Shown: positions 26,479 through 35,055 of the stretch, in pieces
How the letters are laid out: every line of letters begins with the position of its first letter
How positions within the stretch are numbered: position 1 is the stretch's first letter
Source: Desulfobacula sp.
GTDB taxonomy: Bacteria; Desulfobacterota; Desulfobacteria; Desulfobacterales; Desulfobacteraceae
Assembly (NCBI RefSeq): GCF_030145145.1
Contig: NZ_JAQYWD010000027.1
Coordinates: forward strand, 1-64,000
Reading direction: 5' to 3'
DNA length: 64,000 nt
The notes under the pieces: model-generated
The model's input: the letters and a program-made list of their open reading frames with translations, nothing else
What the model was told of the DNA's origin: nothing
Databases searched by the model: none
Position numbers and translations under genes: made by a program

Positions 26479-27881
26479 TTTTTTTTCAGTATCTGGGTTA
26501 AGGTGGATGAAATTATGTCTTCCTGGCCGCTTTGAATGGTTCTGGGATCCAGAATATATTTATTGTCTTCAATCCGGGCAATAATGGCAGGCGTTGACTC
26601 CCGCATGCCGGTTTCAAGTTTGGAAACGGACATGTGTCTGGGGCGGAGGGTAATACACCGGGTGGGAAGAGTCAAATCCGGAAATGATCCGCCGCCGGGT
26701 CTGGAAGTCATGTCTGCCATATCCATCTCAACATCGGCCTTGATATCCTTTTGGAGGATGTTGAACAACCGGTCCGCCTTTTTACAAATATCCTCAAAGG
26801 AAATGGTCAGCATTCTCAGGGTGGGGATTTCCCGGACAGCCCTTTCTTCATCCCTGTAAAGTTTTAAGGTGGATTCCAGGGCGGCAAGGGTGAGTTTATC
26901 AATTCTCAGGGCCCGGGTTATCGGATTGGTTTTGATGCGATCAATGGTCTGTTTCTGTCCGACAATGATGCCGGCCTGGGGCCCTCCCAGCAGCTTGTCG
27001 CCACTGAAGGTGACCACATCTGCGCCGGTGCTGACCGAGTCTGCCACAGTGGTTTCCGCAGGGAGTCCGTAGGGGGAGAAATCAATCAGGGTTCCCGATC
27101 CCAGGTCTTCCATGACCGGTATGGTTTTTGCCTTCCCCAGGACCACCAGATCTTTCAGGGCAACACTGGCCGTAAATCCCTGGATGCTGTAGTTACTGGC
27201 ATGAACCTTTAAAAAAAGTCCGGTGTTATCTGATATGGCGGTTTCGTAATCCTTCAGGTGGGTTCGGTTTGTGGTGCCCACTTCCTTTAAAATACACCCG
27301 CTTTTTGACATCACGTCGGGTATCCGAAAAGATCCGCCGATTTCAACCAGTTCCCCCCGGGATACCACCACCTGGGTATCTTGGGCGATGGTGTTCAAGG
27401 CCAGTAAGACGGCACCGGCATTATTGTTGACCACAATGGCGCTTTGGGCACCGGTCAACTCACAGATCAGATCCTCCACGGCTTCATATCGAATGCCCCT
27501 TTTGCCGGTGCCAATGTTCAACTCAAGGTTGGAATAGGACTGCGCAATGGTCTGGATATTGTCCAATGCATCCTCGCACAGCAGGGCCCGGCCCAGGTTG
27601 GTATGGAGAACCACACCCGTTGCATTGATCACCGGGACAAGCCGGGATCGAATTTTTTGTGTTGCCAGGCGGTATGCCCTGTCAAGGAGGGTGTCATCGG
27701 TCATACAGGGGTCACGATCTGCCAGAATGGCCTGTCTTGTATGGTCCAGGGCGTTTCTCAGCGACTCCAGTATCACGCGCCTGGGGATGTCACGGAAAGG
27801 GGCCTTTTTTTTTGTAAGTTCCAGCAGATGATCAACACCGGGAAGGGCCTTGAGGTGCATATGTTTGTCTGAAAGTGTCAC
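26475..27881 (-). CDS. selA: L-seryl-tRNA(Sec) selenium transferase
   Basis: A 468-residue PLP enzyme that turns Ser-tRNA(Sec) into Sec-tRNA(Sec). It has NATGVVLHTNLGRALL, YSNLELNIGTGKRG and the PLP lysine in FSGDKLLGGPQAGIIVG. Its presence implies the organism makes selenoproteins; selB, selC and selD are not in the window. The first in-frame start is GTG at 27881, five bases after the previous gene's stop, and ATG at 27860 is possible. Confidence 0.95.
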   Translation of the reverse strand: MTLSDKHMHLKALPGVDHLLELTKKKAPFRDIPRRVILESLRNALDHTRQAILADRDPCMTDDTLLDRAYRLATQKIRSRLVPVINATGVVLHTNLGRALLCEDALDNIQTIAQSYSNLELNIGTGKRGIRYEAVEDLICELTGAQSAIVVNNNAGAVLLALNTIAQDTQVVVSRGELVEIGGSFRIPDVMSKSGCILKEVGTTNRTHLKDYETAISDNTGLFLKVHASNYSIQGFTASVALKDLVVLGKAKTIPVMEDLGSGTLIDFSPYGLPAETTVADSVSTGADVVTFSGDKLLGGPQAGIIVGQKQTIDRIKTNPITRALRIDKLTLAALESTLKLYRDEERAVREIPTLRMLTISFEDICKKADRLFNILQKDIKADVEMDMADMTSRPGGGSFPDLTLPTRCITLRPRHMSVSKLETGMRESTPAIIARIEDNKYILDPRTIQSGQEDIISSTLTQILKKK

Positions 27882-27885
27882 TGGG

Positions 27886-29277
27886 CTATAGTTTCGGCGC
27901 TAAAGCCGCATCCTTGTTCAAGTCAGTGATGGGAATGGCATCCACCAGTTCCGGCAGATCCCCCAGGGTAAACCCCAGATGATCAAGGGTCTTCTCAAGG
28001 CTTTGGGTCTGCATTTTTTCCATGTCAAATCCGGCATTAAATTTTTCCATGATCAGATCCGCCAGATAGATGATATAGGTAAGATCCGGGTTTTCTTTTG
28101 CCGTTTCCGGTGTATGATGAAATTGAATGGCTTCGGATAATCCATTGGAAAAGTGCCATTTTCTGGCCAGGATAGCCCCGGCCTCGCCATGGGTAATGCC
28201 CAGTAATTTTTTTTCAAGATCGGTAAAGCTCTGATTTTCCTGGTGTAACCGCCGGAAAAAAAGCGGGGAACTGTCTGCCACGTTTTGATCCAGGATGACT
28301 TTGCCGATATCATGGAGCAATCCTGCGGTGTAGGCTAATTTTATAACGGGCTTGCCGGATCGTTCCGCCAGTTTTTCGGCAATTTTTTCAGCCGTGGTGG
28401 CCACCCCTACGGCATGGAAAAAAAGACCGCCTTTACACAGGGAATACCCTGAATTTCCGGTTTGGCCATAATAATTATTCAGGGCTGCAGTGATCACAGA
28501 CTTGATCAACATGCTCTCTCCCAAAAGAAGCACGGCATCTTTCAAGGTTTCGATGCTGACCCTTCCGGCAAACAAAGCGGAATTGCACAGTTTCAAGGTT
28601 TGTCCGGAAAGTACCTGATCCCGGGCCAGTTCATCTGTGATGTCTTCAATCTGGTATTGACCGGACTGAAACAGCCGGAGTATTTTTAATGCGGTTTGGG
28701 GAATGGGCTTTAATTTTTCAATGGTATCTAAAATATCCGCCAGTGACGGTGCCGTAAAATGGCTCGCCACTTGACCGGTATTTTCCCAGGCCGGGCTGAT
28801 AACGGTTTCACCGGTGGCCATGTTTAATTCAAGGGTACAGGTAAAAAATCCGCCGGTTTCCGATCGGATGGTTTCAATCCCCAGGGTTTTCAGAATAGAG
28901 ACGGCAATTTCAGCGGATCTTCCTCCAATATCAAGGTTGATGTCCTGTTGGCTGACAGGCCCCATCAAGGCGCCCCCGGCAATGCTGGCCTTTAAATTTT
29001 CCGGGGTTGCCCCCAGTTCTATCAGATCTGTGATGAGCATGGGAACACCGGTGGATGCATATTTTTCCGGAAAAAGCGCACTGACAATTCCCGGGGGTTC
29101 CGGCAGCAGAATATGGATCATACCACCGATCTTTGTTGACGGGTCATACAGAGCAACCCCCAGGCAGGTGCCAAGATATGCCTGGTATATCGTTGTTTCG
29201 GCTTTGCCGGTTTTAAATTGACCTGCGGCAATGTGTTCGATTCTCTGGTATGTCATCCTGGAATGGTTTGCCCCCAT
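27886..29277 (-). CDS. CheD-HDOD fusion protein
   Basis: A 463-residue protein in two parts. Residues about 25-160 look like CheD, the chemoreceptor glutamine deamidase: GTCLGVALYDPSTKIGGMIHILLPE has the expected catalytic Cys and His, followed by LKASIAGGALM and IGGRSAEIAV. Residues about 175-440 are an HDOD domain (LKPIPQTALKILRLFQSG, LCNSALFAG, KLAYTAGLLHDIGKVIL). HDOD proteins are signal-output modules often tied to c-di-GMP or stress control. Linking a receptor-modifying domain to HDOD is unusual. It sits just before selA. Confidence 0.8.
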   Translation of the reverse strand: MGANHSRMTYQRIEHIAAGQFKTGKAETTIYQAYLGTCLGVALYDPSTKIGGMIHILLPEPPGIVSALFPEKYASTGVPMLITDLIELGATPENLKASIAGGALMGPVSQQDINLDIGGRSAEIAVSILKTLGIETIRSETGGFFTCTLELNMATGETVISPAWENTGQVASHFTAPSLADILDTIEKLKPIPQTALKILRLFQSGQYQIEDITDELARDQVLSGQTLKLCNSALFAGRVSIETLKDAVLLLGESMLIKSVITAALNNYYGQTGNSGYSLCKGGLFFHAVGVATTAEKIAEKLAERSGKPVIKLAYTAGLLHDIGKVILDQNVADSSPLFFRRLHQENQSFTDLEKKLLGITHGEAGAILARKWHFSNGLSEAIQFHHTPETAKENPDLTYIIYLADLIMEKFNAGFDMEKMQTQSLEKTLDHLGFTLGDLPELVDAIPITDLNKDAALAPKL

Positions 29278-29342
29278 ATTATATAAATTCAGTCTTTAGA
29301 TATCATTAATGGGCCACAAGTTTCAACTCATACTGCATTTTT

Positions 29343-29843
29343 TTATTTTGGGTCTGGGTCTGGGTCCTTATAGAGGGCCAATACCCCGGATCTTGCCAGC
29401 TTTTTAATGCCAAAGGGGGCCAGTTTCTCCAGCAGCACATCAATGGTCTCTTCGTTACCGGTGACTTCGAAAATACAATTGTGGGCACCGGCATCCATTA
29501 TTCGACCCTGGCAGTCGGTGACAATCCGGGTGACGGCATCCCGGGTTTCCGGTGTTATGGTAACACAAACAAGGGCCATTTCCCGTTTTACAGCCGCTTC
29601 TCCGGTCATGTCCCGCAACTTGATGACATTCACCAGGCGCCGGATCTGCTTCATGCAGTTCGCTAATTGGAGGGGATTGGCGGTGGTGGTAATGGTGATC
29701 CTGGACATTTTCGGATTGGCGGTGGGGGCCCCGCAAATGGTTTCAATATTGTACCCCCGGCCGGCAAAAAGCCCTGTGATTCTGGCGGTTACACCGGGTT
29801 CATTTTCCACCAGCATGGTCAATATGTGTTTGTTCGGTTTCAT
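29343..29843 (-). CDS. ilvN: Acetolactate synthase small (regulatory) subunit
   Basis: A 166-residue protein with an N-terminal ACT domain. HILTMLVENEPGVTARITGLFAGRGYNIETI is the classic IlvN/IlvH start and includes the valine-binding region. It regulates the large subunit in branched-chain amino acid synthesis. Neither ilvB nor ilvC lies beside it here, which is unusual. The C-terminus ends in a short DPDPDPK tail made from a GGGTCT repeat. Confidence 0.94.
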   Translation of the reverse strand: MKPNKHILTMLVENEPGVTARITGLFAGRGYNIETICGAPTANPKMSRITITTTANPLQLANCMKQIRRLVNVIKLRDMTGEAAVKREMALVCVTITPETRDAVTRIVTDCQGRIMDAGAHNCIFEVTGNEETIDVLLEKLAPFGIKKLARSGVLALYKDPDPDPK

Positions 29844-29900
29844 TGTCTGAATTTTGTATCAATCCTTTCAGGATTTGTAAAGTTAAGAATAGGGAGAACA

Positions 29901-29917
29901 GCCATTCTCATTATGGC
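29901..29917. repeat. Half-copy of the TTCTCATTATGGC palindrome
   Basis: These 17 bases (GCCATTCTCATTATGGC) exactly repeat 23639-23655, the left arm of the palindrome near fmdB. The right arm is missing. The copy lies directly upstream of the decayed four-helix-bundle gene. Confidence 0.6.
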
Positions 29918-29952
29918 GATAATGCAAGCCCATTGTCCGGGGACATCACAAA

Positions 29953-30054
29953 GAATTTTTCTTCTGGTGAACGATTTGGACTATGGTTCAGCTGGGCAGT
30001 GCTGCGGCATCCGTTCCGATAAACATCGCTGAATGGTTAAAACCGAACAGGTAG
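29953..30054 (+). pseudogene. Remnant of a four-helix-bundle (S23-type) protein gene
   Basis: In one plus-strand frame this stretch reads KEF...TMVQLGSAAASVPINIAEW, with one stop inside and another at 30052-30054. It matches the best-conserved part of four-helix-bundle proteins of the 23S intervening-sequence family (SQIRRAAxSxPxNIAEG). There is no usable start and no continuation, so the gene is broken. The rest of the 29844-30179 gap shows no other gene. The call rests on one short motif. Confidence 0.45.
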
Positions 30055-30179
30055 AAGGATTTCACCTTGACTTTTGTCGGAGGTTCTGATCAAGATAGAG
30101 CGATTTCGAAAAAATAGTCGTGATGGATTCACCATATGATTTGACTGAAAAGGCTTGGCAAAGCGTTGGTACTCAATAA

Positions 30180-32384
30180 ATGAAACACGCCATTGATTTT
30201 AACCATCAGAATATGGCCCCCTATGTTCGTATGCTGCGGTCGGTGCTGGGATCGGACCTGGTTTGCGCGATCATTGATGAGCATTATCAACCCCTTTGGC
30301 AGGCCGGTGGTGACGATGGCGATCCCATGGAGGGGCTGCTTGGCCGGTTAAAAGACACGCCCCTTCATCCCGGGAGCTTATCTGAGAGGATCAGCGCAGG
30401 TTGTCCTGAAAATCGCCTTACCCTTATCCAAGACCTTGATCTGGAATATATTGACGGGGAACTGTATTTCATCGGACTTGTTGCCCGGGGCACCCCGGAA
30501 TTTTCCAGAGCCGATATGTTTCAAGATTATTTTTCCGATGTGGTCGCCTGCATCTGTTCCCAGTATAACCTGCGCATGGAAAACGACAACATGGTTCAAG
30601 AGTTGTCCCAGCGCTATGAAGAACTGAATTTTCTTTACCAGACGGAGAACCCAAACAACGAAACGGAGACCAGCGAAGAAAGCCTTGGGGATCTGGTCAA
30701 GGAGATGACGGAATTCATGGATGTGGAGGCCGCCTGTTTATGGCTTCCGGACATGGGGTACTGGTTTTTCCACATGGCCGGGAGGACCGGGGACATTGAC
30801 AATGAAACCCACATCCGAAATTGGGTAACCCCCTTGTTTGAAACCATCAAGAAAACCGGTCAGCCCATGGTTGTCAACAAACACGGGAACATCATCCAGG
30901 ACTCAAGTGCAAGTGTATTGTCGGCAGAGGTGATGATGGTTTTTCCGGTTTTGAATTCCGATCTTCAGGCCATGGGCCTTATCGGGTGCCTTCGCAGGCG
31001 GGGGGGGCGGGCGTTTGTCACCGGAGACCAGAAACTGATGGAAGTGACGGCCCGGCGGGTCAGGAAAATTATCCATTCAGACCTGGACGACTTGACCGGT
31101 CTGGCCAACCGGGTTGGTTTTGAAAAAAAACTGGAAGAGCTGGTGTCTGATCCTTCCCAGATCAGGCGGGCCGCTGCCGTCAGTCTGTTCAATATCGATC
31201 AATTCAAATTATTAAATGATGCCTATGGGATGGCAGCCGGTGATGACGTCCTGAAACAGGTGGCCGTTGTTTTAAAAACCCATTTCAGAGATCAGGATTT
31301 TCTGGCCAGGATCAAAGGAGATGAATTTGCCGTGATCCTGTTTGACCTTCACAGTGTGGCGCATGGTCAAGAGGTGTTGGAGCGGATCAGAAAGCAGTTT
31401 AGCCGGCAGCAATTCATGTTCCAGGATACCCGTATCCATATTAAGGTGCGAATCGGTATGGTCCCTATCGCCTGGCCCATCAAGGAAATATCCGACGTCA
31501 TTGCCAAAGCGGAAATTGCGGTTCAGTCGTCCCGGGAAAGGGGGGGGGACACTATCAGTGTTTACACGGAAGGGGATAGCAGATTAGCTGAAAAGCAGAC
31601 CCAGGCCCGCACGGCCACCCAGATCGAAACCCTGGTGGAGAATCGTCAATTTGTTCTTTTCTGTCAGCCGGTCGTCCCCCTGCAGGGGGGGCGGATGCAT
31701 TATGAAATACTGATCCGGTTAAAAGATGAAAAAGGAAATATAATAGCGCCGGGTCAGTTTTTACCGGCAGCAGAACGGTATAACAAAATGCCCTTTATCG
31801 ATCAATGGGTTCTTGAAGAGACCTGCAGACTTCTGAAAGCGTCAGAACCCTTTCTATCCGCTGTCAATATCAGCTGGGCCGTTAATCTTTCAGGCCAGTC
31901 CCTGCAGGACGAGGTGTTTTTAAAATATTTTCTTTCGTTTTTGTCCCAACTGCCGTTCCCGGCATCCTGGCTCAACTTTGAAATCACGGAAACGGTGGCC
32001 ATCCGGAATTTTGATCGGGTCATCCATGTGATGGACCAGATAACCCGCATGGGGTTTGCCATTTCCCTGGATGATTTTGGTTCAGGATACAGCTCTTTCG
32101 CATATTTGAAGCAGCTGCCCATATCTTTTTTAAAGATTGACGGCATGTTTGTGCAACACTTGCACACCGATACCCTGGCCCAGGTGATGGTGACGTCCAT
32201 TGCCACCATTTCAAAGCATTTGAAAATCAAAACCATTGCTGAATTTGTGGAAAATGAAAAAATTCTTGATTTTTTGCGCCGGGGGGGAATTGATTATGCC
32301 CAGGGCTATCATACCGGGAAACCCTTTCCGTTGCGGGATGCCCTGGAAAGGATTCAACAACAGGATGTTTGCCGGGAAACCTGA
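30180..32384 (+). CDS. GAF-GGDEF-EAL protein, probably a c-di-GMP phosphodiesterase
   Basis: A 734-residue cytosolic protein. The N-terminal 140 residues are unrecognised, and a GAF-like domain follows (about 145-300). The GGDEF domain (about 300-465) has the signature ARIKGDEFAV, where the first glycine is lysine, so cyclase activity is doubtful. The EAL domain keeps the metal and catalytic motifs: YEILIRL in place of EAL, NFEITET, LDDFGSGYSSF, LKIDG, TIAEFVE and AQGYHTGKP. It probably degrades c-di-GMP, with the GGDEF perhaps sensing GTP. It stands at the head of the pilus-like region. Confidence 0.88.
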   Translation: MKHAIDFNHQNMAPYVRMLRSVLGSDLVCAIIDEHYQPLWQAGGDDGDPMEGLLGRLKDTPLHPGSLSERISAGCPENRLTLIQDLDLEYIDGELYFIGLVARGTPEFSRADMFQDYFSDVVACICSQYNLRMENDNMVQELSQRYEELNFLYQTENPNNETETSEESLGDLVKEMTEFMDVEAACLWLPDMGYWFFHMAGRTGDIDNETHIRNWVTPLFETIKKTGQPMVVNKHGNIIQDSSASVLSAEVMMVFPVLNSDLQAMGLIGCLRRRGGRAFVTGDQKLMEVTARRVRKIIHSDLDDLTGLANRVGFEKKLEELVSDPSQIRRAAAVSLFNIDQFKLLNDAYGMAAGDDVLKQVAVVLKTHFRDQDFLARIKGDEFAVILFDLHSVAHGQEVLERIRKQFSRQQFMFQDTRIHIKVRIGMVPIAWPIKEISDVIAKAEIAVQSSRERGGDTISVYTEGDSRLAEKQTQARTATQIETLVENRQFVLFCQPVVPLQGGRMHYEILIRLKDEKGNIIAPGQFLPAAERYNKMPFIDQWVLEETCRLLKASEPFLSAVNISWAVNLSGQSLQDEVFLKYFLSFLSQLPFPASWLNFEITETVAIRNFDRVIHVMDQITRMGFAISLDDFGSGYSSFAYLKQLPISFLKIDGMFVQHLHTDTLAQVMVTSIATISKHLKIKTIAEFVENEKILDFLRRGGIDYAQGYHTGKPFPLRDALERIQQQDVCRET

Positions 32385-32445
32385 CCTGAAAGCGGGTGGA
32401 AACCGGTTTGTTTGCAATATATAGGGTGTTATTTCAAGTTGTTGC

Positions 32446-34293
32446 ATGCGTGTATCGGATGTAAATGACACTGCGGAGCCTTGTTTGCCCATGAGATATA
32501 AAAAAAATATGATACTGCTGCTCTTTGCCTTGCTGCTCATCGGTATCGTCATGACCGCCTATGCCCGGTTTAAATACCAGGTGGGAAAAGAGACTCACCA
32601 GATCAGGGCCAGCGGCCAATCCCTGGTAAAACTGGTGGGCCTTGCCTATAATGGCACAGGCGAGGATGTCGACAAGCATCTTTTTTACCGGGAACTGTCC
32701 CATCTCTTATCCAGTCGGAAATTTGACTATGTGGTAATTCAAGACAAAAACAAAGACACCCCCATTATTTCATTTTTCCTGGAGGATATTCAAAACAACA
32801 TACCCAGGACCGTTGCGCTCAGCTCATTGCTCAGTCCCGGTTTTTTAATGCAGGATTTCATCCTGTCCGATGGCACCCCCTGCATCGAGTTTTCCCGGCC
32901 GATTTATAAAAATGGGAGTCCAAAAGTGGTGGTCCGGCTCGGAAAGGTTCAGGCGGACGACACCTTTTTCACCCTGGAAAATTTTATGATCCCATTCCAG
33001 TTGGTGGTTTTTATTCTCATGGCCCTGGTCTTTGGATACTATTGGTTTTTTTTATTGTTAAAACCCCTTGAAAAAATCAATACGGCAACGGATCTTGCCG
33101 CGACAGCGCCCCAACAGGGCAATGTTCAGGCCATTGTGGGTGAACTGGAAACCTTTTTTAAGACCACCCATGACCGCCTGTCTTGGGCAGAACAGGAAGC
33201 CCAGCAGCTGACGGCCAAACTAAAAGTGCTAGAGTATGAAAATCATCAAATGTTTGATATTTTTAACCGCCTTGATTTTGGTATTCTCATGGTGGATATC
33301 AAGGATACCGTGTTTTTTATCAATGATTATCTGTTAACCCTCCTGGGCATGGATCGAGAAAATATTCTGCATCACCCCATTTCAGATATTCAGGGTCATG
33401 ACGCGTTCATCGCCTTTATCCAGCAGCAGCACCTGATGGATCAGGACCATGGTATGGCACGCCTTGAAGTTGTCTTTCCCGAGGGTCAACCCGGTCAGTT
33501 TTACCAGGCCACATCCCAGTCATTAACCGATCCGGACGGGGCCCTGTTTGCCCGCTTGATAAAGGTGGTCAACGTTTCCAGGGAAAAAGAATCTGAAAAG
33601 TCCCGACAGGATTTTGTCAACCATATTGCCCATGAGTTGCGAACACCCCTCACCAATATAAAAGCCTACAATGAAATGATGATGGAAGGGGAAATCAGTG
33701 ACCTGGAGATGCAGAAAGAATTTTTCAATACCATCAATGATGAGACCAACCGGCTGGATCGACTGATCAAGAGTATTTTAAAGCTGGCCGAAACCGAGAT
33801 CGGTCAGGTGACCATGAAACAGGAGATCGTGAAGGTCCAGTGGCTTTTGGAAAGCTGTCTGGATTCCGTTGAAGCGGTTGCCCGGGAAAAAAGTATTGCC
33901 TTAAAGACCCTTCTGCCGGACAATATGCCGTCCCTTTCCGGAGACAAGGAAATGCTCAAATCCGCATTGATCAACGTCATGGGCAATGCCGTGAAATACA
34001 CACCGGAATCCGGATCAGTGAGCGTTACCATCCGGGAAACCCCTGAAACCATTGTGTTTGAAATTAAAGACACGGGATTCGGTATCAGCCAGCAGGATCT
34101 GCCCCATATTTTTGAAAAGTTCTACCGATCTGAAAACAACCAGGTGGCTGAACAGGTTGGTAATGGCCTGGGGCTGGCCATTACGGCTGAAATTATCAAA
34201 AATCACAATGGGATGATCGAGGTTGAAAGTGAGCCCGAACAGGGCAGTCATTTTATTGTCACCCTGCCAAAAGGGAATGTGAGTATTGGATAA
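32446..34293 (+). CDS. Membrane PAS-domain sensor histidine kinase
   Basis: Up to 615 residues. A first membrane segment (about 22-40) and a second (MIPFQLVVFILMALVFGYYWF, about 183-205) enclose a periplasmic sensor of about 140 residues. A PAS domain (about 265-370) follows, then HisKA with FVNHIAHELRTPL and HATPase with NVMGNAVKYTPESG, DTGFGIS and GNGLGLAI. All catalytic boxes are intact. The start is uncertain: ATG 32446 has no ribosome-binding site and ATG 32491 is possible. It overlaps the receiver gene by eight bases, so the two should form a pair. Confidence 0.9.
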   Translation: MRVSDVNDTAEPCLPMRYKKNMILLLFALLLIGIVMTAYARFKYQVGKETHQIRASGQSLVKLVGLAYNGTGEDVDKHLFYRELSHLLSSRKFDYVVIQDKNKDTPIISFFLEDIQNNIPRTVALSSLLSPGFLMQDFILSDGTPCIEFSRPIYKNGSPKVVVRLGKVQADDTFFTLENFMIPFQLVVFILMALVFGYYWFFLLLKPLEKINTATDLAATAPQQGNVQAIVGELETFFKTTHDRLSWAEQEAQQLTAKLKVLEYENHQMFDIFNRLDFGILMVDIKDTVFFINDYLLTLLGMDRENILHHPISDIQGHDAFIAFIQQQHLMDQDHGMARLEVVFPEGQPGQFYQATSQSLTDPDGALFARLIKVVNVSREKESEKSRQDFVNHIAHELRTPLTNIKAYNEMMMEGEISDLEMQKEFFNTINDETNRLDRLIKSILKLAETEIGQVTMKQEIVKVQWLLESCLDSVEAVAREKSIALKTLLPDNMPSLSGDKEMLKSALINVMGNAVKYTPESGSVSVTIRETPETIVFEIKDTGFGISQQDLPHIFEKFYRSENNQVAEQVGNGLGLAITAEIIKNHNGMIEVESEPEQGSHFIVTLPKGNVSIG

Positions 34294-34672
34294 CGCCAAC
34301 AGAACCATTTTGATCGTGGATGATGAAGTCCATATTCGACGGATTCTGGAGTTGAAATTCAAAAATGCCGGATTTCGGGTGCTGGCAGCCAAAAACGGAC
34401 AGGAAGGGCTTGATCTGGTTCACAAGGAATCACCGGATGCGGTGATATCCGATATCAACATGCCCAAACTTGACGGCAAAACCTTTTGCCTGATGACGGA
34501 CCCCTTAAAACAGCAGCGGCCGTTTCTGACCATCATGGTCACGGCCAGAATTCATCCCGAGGATCAGGTGTGGACCGAACAGCTGTGCGATACCGTGCTG
34601 ATTCAAAAACCCTTCAGTCCTGCCAGAATTCTTGAAACCGTTTATGACTATTTTTCAGCAGGGGGCCTTTGA
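34286..34672 (+). CDS. Single-domain response regulator, TTG start
   Basis: A 128-residue receiver domain and nothing else. It shows ILIVDDE (acidic pocket), the phospho-acceptor Asp in AVISDINMPKLDG, Thr in MVTARIH and Lys in LIQKPFSP. With no output domain it must act by protein contact or phosphotransfer. The TTG start lies inside the end of the kinase gene, and its TGA overlaps the ATG of the STAS gene, so kinase, receiver and STAS protein are translated together. Confidence 0.9.
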   Translation: MDNANRTILIVDDEVHIRRILELKFKNAGFRVLAAKNGQEGLDLVHKESPDAVISDINMPKLDGKTFCLMTDPLKQQRPFLTIMVTARIHPEDQVWTEQLCDTVLIQKPFSPARILETVYDYFSAGGL

Positions 34673-35025
34673 TGACAGCTGTTGCATCCAGTGGTGCCGT
34701 CCGGGATATTACCATTCGAAATATTAATGGACGCACCGTCCTGTCCCCCCAGACCTCTTTGACCCATAAAAATTGTGACCAGCTTGAAACACTGTTTAAC
34801 GGACTGCTCAAACGGGAGGTGATGGAAATGGTTGTGGATTTTACCCGGGTTTCTTTTCTTGACAGCCGGGCATTGGAACTGATGGTGGACATGCAGACCC
34901 AGCTTCAGACAAAGGGGGGGAATCTGAGCCTTTCCAATCTGAACGAAGTGTGCCGGGATATCCTGATCTGTGTCAGATTGATCAACCGGTTTAAAGTGAT
35001 GGCAAAAGTACATGGCAGTTCATAA
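34672..35025 (+). CDS. STAS-domain anti-anti-sigma-type protein
   Basis: A 117-residue STAS protein of the SpoIIAA type. VVDFTRVSFLDSRALELMV contains the conserved Asp-Ser pair at the usual phosphorylation site. Such proteins bind an anti-sigma or serine-kinase partner when unphosphorylated. No partner kinase or phosphatase gene is adjacent. The ATG at 34672 overlaps the receiver stop by one base and is preferred to the TTG at 34669. The next gene, 30 bases on, is the assembly ATPase. Confidence 0.88.
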   Translation: MTAVASSGAVRDITIRNINGRTVLSPQTSLTHKNCDQLETLFNGLLKREVMEMVVDFTRVSFLDSRALELMVDMQTQLQTKGGNLSLSNLNEVCRDILICVRLINRFKVMAKVHGSS

Positions 35026-35055
35026 AGGGCCGGTTTTTTATCGGCAATTCACCCC

